A stretch of 64,000 nt of DNA from an uncultured Paenibacillus sp. GTDB lineage: Bacteria; Bacillota; Bacilli; Paenibacillales; Paenibacillaceae. Below, piece by piece: positions 24,020 through 32,275 of this stretch; the stretch's first letter is position 1; every line of letters starts with the position of its first letter. Under the pieces are notes generated by a model that did not search any database, was not told where the DNA came from, and worked only from the letters and a program-made list of their open reading frames with translations. The position numbers and the translations under genes were made by a program. Location of the stretch: positions 70,000 to 133,999 of the forward strand of contig CALAWP010000066.1 of assembly GCA_937895345.1 (NCBI GenBank). Reading direction: 5' to 3'.

Positions 24020-24853
24020 TCAACCTTTGACCGCTCCGCCGACCAGTCCTTTAATAATGAACCGCTGAACAAATACGTACAGCAGCGTAATCGGAGCCGC
24101 GATCATGATGGAGCCTGCAAACAGCTGCTGCCAGTTCGTCTGGTACTGCATCCGGAAAGCCATCAGCCCCGTCGGGAGCGTCCGCATGTCCGGCGAAGAC
24201 AAATAAACGAGCGGATTGAAAAAATCGTTCCACGAGTTGAGGGCGATAATAATGACGCAGGTGGACGTTACCGGCAGCGTCAGCGGGAACACGACCTTCC
24301 AGAAGATGCTCATGGGCGAGCAGCCGTCGATAAGCGCCGCCTCCTCCACCTCCAGCGGAAACGCCCGGAAAAATTGCAGGTACAAAAAAATCGGCAGCGC
24401 CATGCCGCCCGCGATCTGAATGATCGACAGCCCGAGGTGCGTGTTGAGCAAATGCAGCTCCCGCAGCAGCAGAAACGATTGAATCGTGCCCGCAAACCCC
24501 GGAAGAATAAGACCCATCAAAAAGAACGTAAAGATCAGATCCGATTTCCATGCCTTGCCGTGCCGCAGCGCGTATCCCGCCAGCATGCTCGCCAGAAGCG
24601 TGACGGATGTCGTCAGCGCGGCCACCGTCAGGCTGTTGCCGAAGTAGCGGACCAGATTGCCCGTTTGGACGGCGTCGGAGTAGTTGCTCCAATGAAACAC
24701 ATCGGGCAGGGCCAGCGGATTCAGACTGCCCTTCGGGTCCTGCAGCGAGACGGTTGCCAGCACGAACAGCGGAACGATGACGCAGGCCAGAGCGCAGAAG
24801 GCCAGAGCGTACGAAGCGGCGGCTTTGATCCGGTTCATATCTTTTTCGCTCAA
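24020..24853 (-). CDS. Carbohydrate ABC transporter permease (MalG/CUT1 family)
   Basis: 277 residues, six predicted membrane helices. The TTG start at 24851-24853 overlaps the upstream stop (TTGA) and has GGGAGG 6 bases upstream. The EAA loop EVEEAALIDGCSPMSIFWKVVFPLTLP (about 190-215) is the standard CUT1 signature for contact with the ATPase. NSWNDFFNPLVYLSS and the C-terminal FVQRFIIKGLVGGAVKG are typical MalG-type ends. No ATPase gene is in the operon; a shared MsmK-type ATPase elsewhere would be needed. Confidence 0.92.
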   Translation of the reverse strand: MSEKDMNRIKAAASYALAFCALACVIVPLFVLATVSLQDPKGSLNPLALPDVFHWSNYSDAVQTGNLVRYFGNSLTVAALTTSVTLLASMLAGYALRHGKAWKSDLIFTFFLMGLILPGFAGTIQSFLLLRELHLLNTHLGLSIIQIAGGMALPIFLYLQFFRAFPLEVEEAALIDGCSPMSIFWKVVFPLTLPVTSTCVIIIALNSWNDFFNPLVYLSSPDMRTLPTGLMAFRMQYQTNWQQLFAGSIMIAAPITLLYVFVQRFIIKGLVGGAVKG

Positions 24854-25731
24854 TTTTTGACCTCCCAACGGCTAAGCAGCCTGATCTGCACAAAGGTGAC
24901 GGCCAGAATGAAGACGGACAAAATGATGGCCATCGCCGTGCCGTAGCCCGGCTGGGATGTGCGGAACGCAAACTGGAAGATGAGCGAGCCGAACACCTGG
25001 GTCGAGTTGGCCGGACCTCCCTGCGTCATGACCCATATATGCTCGAATTGCTTCAGATTGCCGATGACCGACAATACGGTATTGACCGTAATGGAAGGGA
25101 TGAGCAGCGGCAGCGTAATCCGGAAAAACTTCTGGAACGAACCCGCCCCGTCGATGCTGGCCGATTCGTAGATGTCCTGCGGAATGCTCTGCAAGCCCGC
25201 CATATAAATCATCATGGAATAGCCGACATATTGCCAAATGATGACGAAAGCGACGGAATAGATCGCCAGATCGGGCCGGCCGAGCCAATCGACCGCCGCC
25301 AGCTGCTTAAGTCCGAGCAGCTCGAACAGCTTCGGCAGGAAGCCAACGAACGGAGAATACATGTAGCTCCATACATAACCGATTACGACGGTGTTCAGGA
25401 TGGCGGGATAAAAAATGACGGCCCTCATCCACGAGACGCCCTTCAGCTTCTGGTCCAGCACGACCGCCAGCAAAATCGCAAGAGTATGCTGCACCAGCAA
25501 AACGACGACGGACAAAATCAATATATTTCGTAAAGCCGTCGTAAAAAGCGGATCGTTGAATACGGCAACGAAATTGTCCAGCCCCGTCCAGTTGGCCGAG
25601 AAGCTCAGCCCTTTCCAGTCGGTAAATCCGTAATAAAAACCGCTTAAGATCGGCGCCGCGTAAAATAATGCAAAAAGCAGAAAGGCAGGCGCCAGAAACA
25701 GCAAATACGTGCGTAGCGTTATAATCTTCAT
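24850..25731 (-). CDS. Carbohydrate ABC transporter permease (MalF/CUT1 family)
   Basis: 293 residues with six helices, first at about 9-30 (LLFLAPAFLLFALFYAAPILSG). The EAA loop is DIYESASIDGAGSFQKFFRITLPLLIPS (about 180-207), and the C-terminal helix is followed by a short basic tail. It partners the MalG-type gene, which overlaps its stop by 4 bases. It comes after the binding-protein gene in the usual order (binding protein, MalF, MalG). Confidence 0.93.
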   Translation of the reverse strand: MKIITLRTYLLFLAPAFLLFALFYAAPILSGFYYGFTDWKGLSFSANWTGLDNFVAVFNDPLFTTALRNILILSVVVLLVQHTLAILLAVVLDQKLKGVSWMRAVIFYPAILNTVVIGYVWSYMYSPFVGFLPKLFELLGLKQLAAVDWLGRPDLAIYSVAFVIIWQYVGYSMMIYMAGLQSIPQDIYESASIDGAGSFQKFFRITLPLLIPSITVNTVLSVIGNLKQFEHIWVMTQGGPANSTQVFGSLIFQFAFRTSQPGYGTAMAIILSVFILAVTFVQIRLLSRWEVKN

Positions 25732-25800
25732 GCGTACCTCCCCGGCTGCGGCTTCTGTGCGGAAGGAAGAAGGCCCGATCTCGACCGGGCCCCTCCGATT

Positions 25801-27075
25801 CTAGTAATCCTTTTCCTGCGCCCGCTGCATCTCGGCCAGCAATTCGGCCGGAGCGGCATTTTGCTTGAGCAAAATCTTTTGAAGGATCGGGAAATATACC
25901 GGCTCCATCGACGGCGTCAGGCTGGGGAAGATGGACGTAATGTTGCTGTCGATAACCTGAGTCAGCTCGGCCGCGATCGGATGATAGCTCGACGAAGTTC
26001 CTCCCTTGACCGTAACGGCGGATTTCGTATCTTCAGACCACAGCCGCGCATTTTCGGGATCCGATATAAACGACATGAACAGCTTGACTTCCTCCGGATG
26101 CTTCGTCCATTTGACGGCCGTAAAAATGTTGTCGGATACGAGGTTGACGATGAGCGGCTCCCCCGTCTTGTTCAGCGGCACCGCAAACGCGCCGACTTCA
26201 AACTCCTTGAAATCTTCGGGGAAGTCCTCCAGCGACCAGGTGCCCATCGGATACATGGCCGCCTTGCCTTCCTTGAACACTTGCTTGACCTGATCGTTGC
26301 CGAGGCCGACCGAGTTTTCGAGAAAATACCCTTTGTCCGCCAGCTCGATCAGCGGATCGAAGAAGTTCGCGAACTCCGGATCGGTCCATTTTTTCTCCCC
26401 CGAGGCGAGCAAATCGAAAATTTGCGGATTGTCGTTCTGATAGTAGCCGTAATTGCTGCTTGTGATGAACTGCGTCGCCCAAGCGTCTTTGCCGCCGGTA
26501 ATGATCGGAGCGATGCCGTTTTCCTTGATTGTGGCGCTGACCTCGAGCAGCTCGTCCCACGAAGTCGGAACCTCGAGCTTCAGTTCGTTGAAGATGTCTT
26601 TATTGTAGAAGAAGACGACCGCATAGTAGTTGTAGGACGGTCCGTACGTCTTGCCGTCGACGGTGCCGACTTGCACCGCGGACTCCAGATAGTTGTCGAG
26701 CCACGGCTCGCCGGTCATATCCATCAGCACGTCCTGATCGGCATATTCGCGAAGCTGGTTCGGAAACATCCAGATCATGTCCATGTCCGCCTTGGACACG
26801 ATGCGCGTCCGAATGATTTCCCGGTACTGGTCCGCGATATGGTCATGCTCGATCGTAATATGCGGATAGGCGTCCTGGAATTTGGCGAGTACCGCCTGAC
26901 TGATCGGATTCCAAGTCGTCAGCTTGAGCGTAACCGGCTCCGGCGTTCCCTCTCCGTTCCCCGCGCTGCGTTCTCCGTTTGTGCCGTTCCCTCCGTTGCC
27001 GCCGCCGCAAGCCGCCAGCATGGCGGTCAGCAGCAAAAATACGATGGCGAGACTCAACCTTTTCATTTTCGGCAA
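25801..27075 (-). CDS. Sugar ABC transporter substrate-binding lipoprotein
   Basis: 424-residue extracellular solute-binding protein (SBP family 1). The start is TTG with GAGAGGG about 9 bases upstream. Lipobox LAAC is at about Cys22, followed by a Gly/Asn-rich linker. The mature fold starts TLKLTTWNPISQAVLAKFQDAYP and contains YGPSYNYYAVVFFYNKDIFNEL, PTSWDELLEVSATIKENGIAPI and AAMYPMGTWSLEDF, the common pattern of oligosaccharide binders. It heads the operon with two permeases, the asparaginase, the TIM-barrel enzyme and the fucosidase, so a fucosylated oligosaccharide or glycoconjugate ligand is likely. Confidence 0.92.
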   Translation of the reverse strand: MPKMKRLSLAIVFLLLTAMLAACGGGNGGNGTNGERSAGNGEGTPEPVTLKLTTWNPISQAVLAKFQDAYPHITIEHDHIADQYREIIRTRIVSKADMDMIWMFPNQLREYADQDVLMDMTGEPWLDNYLESAVQVGTVDGKTYGPSYNYYAVVFFYNKDIFNELKLEVPTSWDELLEVSATIKENGIAPIITGGKDAWATQFITSSNYGYYQNDNPQIFDLLASGEKKWTDPEFANFFDPLIELADKGYFLENSVGLGNDQVKQVFKEGKAAMYPMGTWSLEDFPEDFKEFEVGAFAVPLNKTGEPLIVNLVSDNIFTAVKWTKHPEEVKLFMSFISDPENARLWSEDTKSAVTVKGGTSSSYHPIAAELTQVIDSNITSIFPSLTPSMEPVYFPILQKILLKQNAAPAELLAEMQRAQEKDY

Positions 27076-27459
27076 ATGACTGCACCCTCTCTTTGTTGGT
27101 TTGATGAGGCTACCGTTATTTTACAATGACGTTATGTCACTTCATATCACATATAATTGATCTTTCACCTATGAGTTTTAGCATTTTTTCCGTTTCTATC
27201 GGATTATAGGGTCAAATTTTAACGTTTTGTATATTCTTTTGTTTTTGGAACCGCTTTACCATGACCGATAATGTTATGTTAAATTACACAAATATCACTT
27301 TGTCAGTATTTCAATCACATCCCCCTTCTCGCTTTTTGCCTGTTTTGTATCAATCGACTAACTTCTCAGCGTTTTTCAGTCTTGTCATCCAATTATATAC
27401 TGTACACCCCGGCTCATTGATGTTAACTTTTATAACATAAATATGAAAGGCGTGATTCG
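27076..27459. other. AT-rich divergent control region between the sugar operon and the PucR operon
   Basis: No gene. TGAC-N5-GTCA (27127-27139) lies about 55 bases before the sugar operon start and contains the same ATGTCA half-site found at 29202. A -10-like TATACT (27396-27401) lies before the pucR-type gene, whose ATG has GAAAGGCG upstream. The stretch is markedly AT-rich, as expected for two promoters. Confidence 0.5.
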
Positions 27460-29121
27460 ATGTTATTGGCCGACCTGCTGAAACTGCCTGTTCTGTCCAA
27501 AGCGCAAGCCATTGCGGGTGCCGACGGCTTATCGAACCGCGAGGTGCTTTCCGTCAATATTATGGACGCCCCGGACATCGTAACGTTTCTAAAGAAAGGC
27601 GATCTGCTCCTGACGAACGGCTACCTGCTGAAGGATCGGCCGGAGAAGTTTGCGGCATTCATTGCCGGTATGCACCGAAAAGGCTGCGCAGGACTGGCGA
27701 TCAAGACCAGGCGCTTCTCCCTCAGCATCCCCCGCGATGCGCTCGAGGAGGCGGACAAGCTGGGTTTCCCAATTTTGGAGCTGTCCATGATCGAAGCGAC
27801 GCTCGGCGACCTGTTCCAGCAGACGACCGGCATTCTGCTGGACAACAAAAACGAGGAGCTGCATTACGCGCTGACCGTTCATAAACAATTTGCCGACATG
27901 GTCGTGCAAGGAGAAGGCCTCTCTACCATCATCGGCAAGCTGGCCGCGCTGCTGCAATCGCCGGTCCTCCTTCTGGACGACAAACGACGGCAGCTGGCGG
28001 CCTCACCGCATTTCGATCATCCCGAGCTGAACGAGCTGCCATCGCAGGCGGCCGAAGCCGCGGCCTCTCTGCCCATGGAGCTTGCCAGCCATGCCGCGTT
28101 GTGCTTTCCCCATGCCCGGCCTGCAGAGCTGCGGCACGCGGACGTCATTCCGATCCATACGTTCCGCCGAGAAGGGCATCTTCTCGCTTTCCACGGCGGA
28201 CGGACAAGGCCGGGGCCCGAATTGCTCGCATTCGAGCAAGCGGCCCATGTCATCGGCCTCGAGCTCGCCAAGAAACATGCCGTCAAGGAACGTTCCCGGC
28301 GATACAAAAACGATTTCTTCTCCGATCTGATCGAAGGTTACGTAAGCACGGAGCAGGAGGCGCTGCACCGCGGCGCCAAATACGGCCTGCGCGCCGGCAG
28401 ACCCGCCATCCTGGTTCTCGCGAAGGAGGATGGCGCGGAGCGAAAAGGCGGCAGCCGGACGGCCGAGGAGCGGCTGAGCGCCGAGAGAGACCGGCACTAC
28501 GAGGTGGTCAAACAGGCTTTATCCTTGTTGGAGGAGCCGTTTGTCCTGTTTTCCAAAAACGATCTGATCGGCGCACTATTCTTTCACGATCCAGAAAACT
28601 GGAACGAAGCTACATTTTTAAAGAGGCTGGAAGAAGCTGCCCGCTTGATAGACGACCGCGAAGGAATCGGCTTCTCGTTCGGCGTCGGCAATCCGATCGC
28701 CAGCGCGCTCGATCTGGGACTGTCGTACCGGGAGGCGCTGCAGGCGCTGGCAAGCGGCCGCCGCATGCACCGGAAAAGATTCGCGCAGCTGTATCGAACG
28801 ATGGATTTCGGCCGCCTGCTACGTATGCTTCCCTACGAAGAGATGGAACGGTATTACCTGGAAGCATTCAAGGACCTGCTCGGCCGCGGCGGCCATGACC
28901 GCGCCGAGCTCATAAGGACCTTAAAGGCGTATTACGATAACCATTGCAATCTCGTTGACACAGCCAAGGCGCTTTATGTTCACCGCAATACCGTCGTTTA
29001 CCGGCTGGAAAAATGCGAGAAATTGACGGGCCGAAGCCTTAAAGACGCCGAAGCCGCCTTCGGCTTTCAAGTCGCGTTCGCCATCGAGCCGATGCTGAAA
29101 CGCGACCCCTTTGGACGATAG
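27460..29121 (+). CDS. PucR-family transcriptional regulator
   Basis: 553-residue regulator. The N-terminal PucR domain (LLADLLKLPVLSKAQAIAGADGLSNREV, VTFLKKGDLLLTNGYLL, PILELSMIEATLGDLFQQ) spans about 1-125. A central sensory/GGDEF-like region (about 290-420) is followed by the C-terminal PucR helix-turn-helix: RTLKAYYDNHCNLVDTAKALYVHRNTVVYRLEKCEKLTGR. This family controls purine, nitrogen or amino-acid catabolism. It is upstream of the importer/amidase operon in the same direction, so it probably controls that operon, and perhaps the divergent sugar operon. Confidence 0.93.
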   Translation: MLLADLLKLPVLSKAQAIAGADGLSNREVLSVNIMDAPDIVTFLKKGDLLLTNGYLLKDRPEKFAAFIAGMHRKGCAGLAIKTRRFSLSIPRDALEEADKLGFPILELSMIEATLGDLFQQTTGILLDNKNEELHYALTVHKQFADMVVQGEGLSTIIGKLAALLQSPVLLLDDKRRQLAASPHFDHPELNELPSQAAEAAASLPMELASHAALCFPHARPAELRHADVIPIHTFRREGHLLAFHGGRTRPGPELLAFEQAAHVIGLELAKKHAVKERSRRYKNDFFSDLIEGYVSTEQEALHRGAKYGLRAGRPAILVLAKEDGAERKGGSRTAEERLSAERDRHYEVVKQALSLLEEPFVLFSKNDLIGALFFHDPENWNEATFLKRLEEAARLIDDREGIGFSFGVGNPIASALDLGLSYREALQALASGRRMHRKRFAQLYRTMDFGRLLRMLPYEEMERYYLEAFKDLLGRGGHDRAELIRTLKAYYDNHCNLVDTAKALYVHRNTVVYRLEKCEKLTGRSLKDAEAAFGFQVAFAIEPMLKRDPFGR

Positions 29122-29201
29122 ATCCAATTTGCGATTTCAAATTTGTACGGATCGGCCGATGACGGAACTTCTTCCGGAGTTTAATATTAACACCATCAGT
29201 A

Positions 29202-29220
29202 ATGTCATATTTCCTGACAT
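29202..29220. promoter_or_regulatory. 19-bp palindrome ATGTCA-N7-TGACAT, candidate PucR operator
   Basis: Perfect 6-bp arms at 29202-29207 and 29215-29220. It lies about 35 bases before the ATPase start, between the pucR-type gene and the operon it probably controls. Confidence 0.5.
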
Positions 29221-29254
29221 AAGATTAACGATTTATTCAAAAGGAGCTGAGAGC

Positions 29255-30085
29255 ATGCATGGATTAGCAGCTGCCGAATACCGTTCCGGGTTTCATAAGA
29301 AAGAACAAGCGGCAATCGCCGTTCGGGACGTTACCAAATCGTTCCTGAATACTGCGGGCGAAGAGATCCGCGTGCTGGACGGCATTTCGATGGAGATCCG
29401 TCAACGTGAATTCGTCAGCATCGTAGGACCGAGCGGTTGCGGCAAAAGCACGATCTTCAACATTATCGCCGGTCTGCTGGAACCGAGTTCCGGCTCCGTG
29501 CTGGTCGGTGGGGCCGACATCGGCCAGTCAACGGGACATGTCGGCTATATGATGCAGCGGGACCTGCTGCTGCCATGGAGAACGGTGCTCGACAATGTGA
29601 CCCTGGGCCTCGAGGTCCAAGGGATCGGCAAAAAGGATCGGCAAACCGCGGCGATGGATTATTTGAACCGCTACGGTCTCGACTCCTTCGCCAAAGCGTA
29701 TCCATCCGCCCTGTCGGGCGGCATGCGTCAGCGGGTCGCGCTGATCCGCACGCTGGTTACCCAACCGGACATCATCCTTTTGGATGAACCGTTCTCGGCG
29801 CTGGACTATCAGACCAGGCTGGTGCTTGAAGATGAGATTTTGTCGATTCTGCGAAACGAAGGCAAAACGGGCGTGCTGATTACCCATGACATCGAGGAGG
29901 CCATCTCCGTCTCCGACCGGGTCATCGTGATGAGCAAACGGCCGACATACGTGAAGCAAACGTATGAAGTCGGCTTGGCAGCCGAGCACGGATCGGCCAT
30001 GAAAGCCCGCAGCGACGTCAGATTCAAATCGTTTTTCGAGCAAATTTGGTCCGAGCTGGACATTCAAATGGGGAGGTTAAGCTGA
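29255..30085 (+). CDS. NitT/TauT-type ABC transporter ATP-binding protein
   Basis: ATPase of an importer of the nitrate/taurine/thiamine-precursor class, 276 residues. The ATG at 29255 has AAAGGAG 9 bases upstream; longer in-frame starts are unsupported. Walker A is GPSGCGKST, the Q-loop YMMQRDLLLPWRTVLDNV, the signature LSGGMRQRVALIRTL, Walker B IILLDEPFSALD and the H-loop LITHDIEEAI, all typical of SsuB/TauB/NrtD-type proteins. It overlaps the permease start by one base (TGATG). Confidence 0.93.
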   Translation: MHGLAAAEYRSGFHKKEQAAIAVRDVTKSFLNTAGEEIRVLDGISMEIRQREFVSIVGPSGCGKSTIFNIIAGLLEPSSGSVLVGGADIGQSTGHVGYMMQRDLLLPWRTVLDNVTLGLEVQGIGKKDRQTAAMDYLNRYGLDSFAKAYPSALSGGMRQRVALIRTLVTQPDIILLDEPFSALDYQTRLVLEDEILSILRNEGKTGVLITHDIEEAISVSDRVIVMSKRPTYVKQTYEVGLAAEHGSAMKARSDVRFKSFFEQIWSELDIQMGRLS

Positions 30086-30969
30086 TGGCAGGCACGACGG
30101 GAAAAATGGAGCTGAAGGCGGTCGGAGCAGTTCCCAAGAGCGGTAAGGGCCGAGGCCTCCATCCGCGTCGCTCGGCGGCGTTCAAGCAATGGAGCGTCGC
30201 GATGCTGTGGCGTACCGCCGTCATCGCCGTTTTGTTGGGGACATGGGAAGCGCTGGTGCGGGCTGGAGCGGTTAATGCGTTTCTGATCGGCTCCCCGAGC
30301 GCCATCTTTCGGGCAGCCGTATCGATGCTCGAATCCGGGCAGCTGGCAACCGACGCTTACGCGACGGTAAAGGCAACGGTCGCCGGATTTGCGCTGGGCA
30401 GCCTGATCGGATCGATCGGAGGTCTGCTGCTGTGGTTTTCCAAGACGATCTCCCGCATTATAGATCCGTTCATTGTCGCGCTGAACGGGGTTCCGAAGAT
30501 CGCACTCGCGCCAATGATCATTATCTGGTTCGGTTCGGGCTTGACGTCCAAGATCGTACTGGCCGCCGTCTCGACTTTTATTGTCGCTTTGATGTCGGCC
30601 TGCCAGGCCGCCCATCAAATCGACGAATCGCAAATCAACCTGATGAAGTCGTTCGGCGCGAGCAAGCTGCAAATTTTTACGAAAATTATTGTCCCTTCCT
30701 CGTTGCCCTGGATCATTTCCGCCTTCCGGATCAATATCGGGCTTGCGCTCGTATCGGTTGTCGGCGGCGAGTTTATCTCCTCGGACAAAGGACTCGGCCA
30801 TATGATCTTTGTCGAGGGAAATCTGTTTAATTTACCCGCCGTTTGGGCAGGCGTCTTTACGCTGATGCTTGTGGCCGCGCTCCTGTATGCATGCGTCAGT
30901 ATTGCCGAAAACCGGCTGCTGCCATGGAACGAAACGAAAAGCAAAGCAAAACGAACCCCTTCCGTTTAA
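30085..30969 (+). CDS. NitT/TauT-type ABC transporter permease
   Basis: 294 residues. The start at 30085 overlaps the ATPase stop and has GGGAGG upstream. A basic N-terminal tail of about 40 residues precedes the first helix (TAVIAVLLGTWEALVRAG). The BPD fold follows, with FLIGSPSAIFRAAVSMLESG, ATVKATVAGFALGSLIGSIGGLLLWF and the EAA loop DESQINLMKSFGASKLQIFTKIIVPSSLPWI. It is of the SsuC/TauC type and should pair with the preceding ATPase and the following binding lipoprotein. Confidence 0.93.
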   Translation: MAGTTGKMELKAVGAVPKSGKGRGLHPRRSAAFKQWSVAMLWRTAVIAVLLGTWEALVRAGAVNAFLIGSPSAIFRAAVSMLESGQLATDAYATVKATVAGFALGSLIGSIGGLLLWFSKTISRIIDPFIVALNGVPKIALAPMIIIWFGSGLTSKIVLAAVSTFIVALMSACQAAHQIDESQINLMKSFGASKLQIFTKIIVPSSLPWIISAFRINIGLALVSVVGGEFISSDKGLGHMIFVEGNLFNLPAVWAGVFTLMLVAALLYACVSIAENRLLPWNETKSKAKRTPSV

Positions 30970-31009
30970 CCAAAAAACACAACATTCATAATTCGAGGAG
31001 ACGATGCAA

Positions 31010-32062
31010 ATGGGAAACATAATGAAGTTGTCGGCAATTGTCCTGATCGGAACGTTGCTGTTAAGCGCATGCGGCGGAGCAAGAGGCGGCCATAACGGTA
31101 CATCGGGCAACGGCGCCGGTGCAGGCGGATCGAAGGCGGACGTCCCGGCCGCGCAGACGGCCGCCCCGGCCAAGAAGGACGTCATTATGGTCAGCGAGGT
31201 TTACCATAATCTGCTCTACTTGCCGCTGTACGTGGCGAAGGAAAAAGGATTTTTGGAAGAAAACGGCATCGAAATCTCGTCCATCACGGCCGCAGGAAGC
31301 GGGCCCGCGGCGCTCGCCTCCGTCTTGTCCGGCGAATCGGCGTTCTCCTTCCACGGACCGGAGCATGTCGCCTTTGCCAGAGCGAAGGGCGGAGACGCCA
31401 AGTCGATCAGCATCCTGTCCGGAAGCGCGCCGGTATGGGCGGTCGCGCATGCCGGCACGACGATCGATTCGCCCCAAGACTTTGTCGGCAAAACGATCGT
31501 CACCGGCATCGCGCCGACCAGCTCCAACAGCCTTCTCCGCAAGCTGTTTGCCGATAACGGCATCGACCTGGCCCGGGACGTTACGATCGTCGAAGTGCAG
31601 AACGGCTCCGAGCTGGGCACGCTGTTGGCGGGCAAGGCCGACATCGCCGTCGTCTACGAGCCGCAGTTGGATCAAGGATTGGAACAGGGGCTGCATATCG
31701 TCTACGATTTTACGAAAGATTACCCGGACTTTGCCTTTGCCACGCTGAATACGACCGCCAAAGTCATCGAAGATTATCCGGATCTGGTCAAGCGAATGGT
31801 CGCCTCGCTGGAGGCCGCCCTCGACTATATTCATGCAGACCCGGCCGGTACGAAGGAAATCGCCAAGAAGGAATTCCCGAACCTGGACGGATCGGTCGTC
31901 GAAAGCGCGGTGCAGCGCATGATCGACAGCCAAGTGTATCCGAAGGACGGGACGCTGACCGAGTCGGCTTTTCAAACCGCCATCGACATGCAGAAGTTTA
32001 TTGGAAATCTCGAGAAGGACGTCGCCTACGGGGACATGGTCGACTCCAGCTTCATGCCGTAG
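31010..32062 (+). CDS. NitT/TauT-type ABC transporter substrate-binding lipoprotein (NMT1/THI5-like)
   Basis: 350 residues from the ATG at 31010, which lies 9 bases after GAGGAG (the ATG at 31004 is too close). Lipobox LSAC is at about Cys20, followed by a Gly/Ala-rich linker. The mature fold shows the NMT1-like pattern: YHNLLYLPLYVAKEKGFLEENG, AAGSGPAALASVLSGESAFSF, VGKTIVTGIAPTSSNSLLRKLF, GKADIAVVYEPQLDQ. The ligand of this class is a small, often nitrogen- or sulfur-containing compound. Here the following amidase genes suggest an amide. Confidence 0.9.
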   Translation: MGNIMKLSAIVLIGTLLLSACGGARGGHNGTSGNGAGAGGSKADVPAAQTAAPAKKDVIMVSEVYHNLLYLPLYVAKEKGFLEENGIEISSITAAGSGPAALASVLSGESAFSFHGPEHVAFARAKGGDAKSISILSGSAPVWAVAHAGTTIDSPQDFVGKTIVTGIAPTSSNSLLRKLFADNGIDLARDVTIVEVQNGSELGTLLAGKADIAVVYEPQLDQGLEQGLHIVYDFTKDYPDFAFATLNTTAKVIEDYPDLVKRMVASLEAALDYIHADPAGTKEIAKKEFPNLDGSVVESAVQRMIDSQVYPKDGTLTESAFQTAIDMQKFIGNLEKDVAYGDMVDSSFMP

Positions 32063-32089
32063 GCCGAGAACAAGGAAAGGAGCATTCGC

Positions 32090-32275
32090 ATGCCTGAACG
32101 CCAACAGCAGGAATATGAAGCCTTTATCGCGCTTGAACACTCGAAGTATAAGGACGGGCATGTAACCCCGGAAGAAAGGGAGAGCTTCGCCGGCGACTTG
32201 CGGCTTATCCGCTCGTTCCTCCTTCCGGAGCATATCGCGCCCAACGCCGCTTACCGGGGGGAGATGAAGCCATGA
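32090..32275 (+). CDS. Small amidase-partner protein, AtzG/GatC-like by size and place
   Basis: 61 residues, ATG after GGAAAGGAGC. It overlaps the amidase start by 4 bases. The acidic, helical sequence (ERESFAGDLRLIRSFLLPE) ending in a loop with NAAYRGEMKP recalls AtzG (DUF4089) and GatC, small proteins that wrap the amidase partner AtzE or GatA. Sequence resemblance is weak; the assignment rests on size, position and overall pattern. Confidence 0.6.
   Translation: MPERQQQEYEAFIALEHSKYKDGHVTPEERESFAGDLRLIRSFLLPEHIAPNAAYRGEMKP

Noticed and set aside
27243..27260. A catabolite-responsive element (TGGAACCGCTTTACCA)
   Set aside because: It has about three mismatches to the cre consensus and no placement that decides its role.
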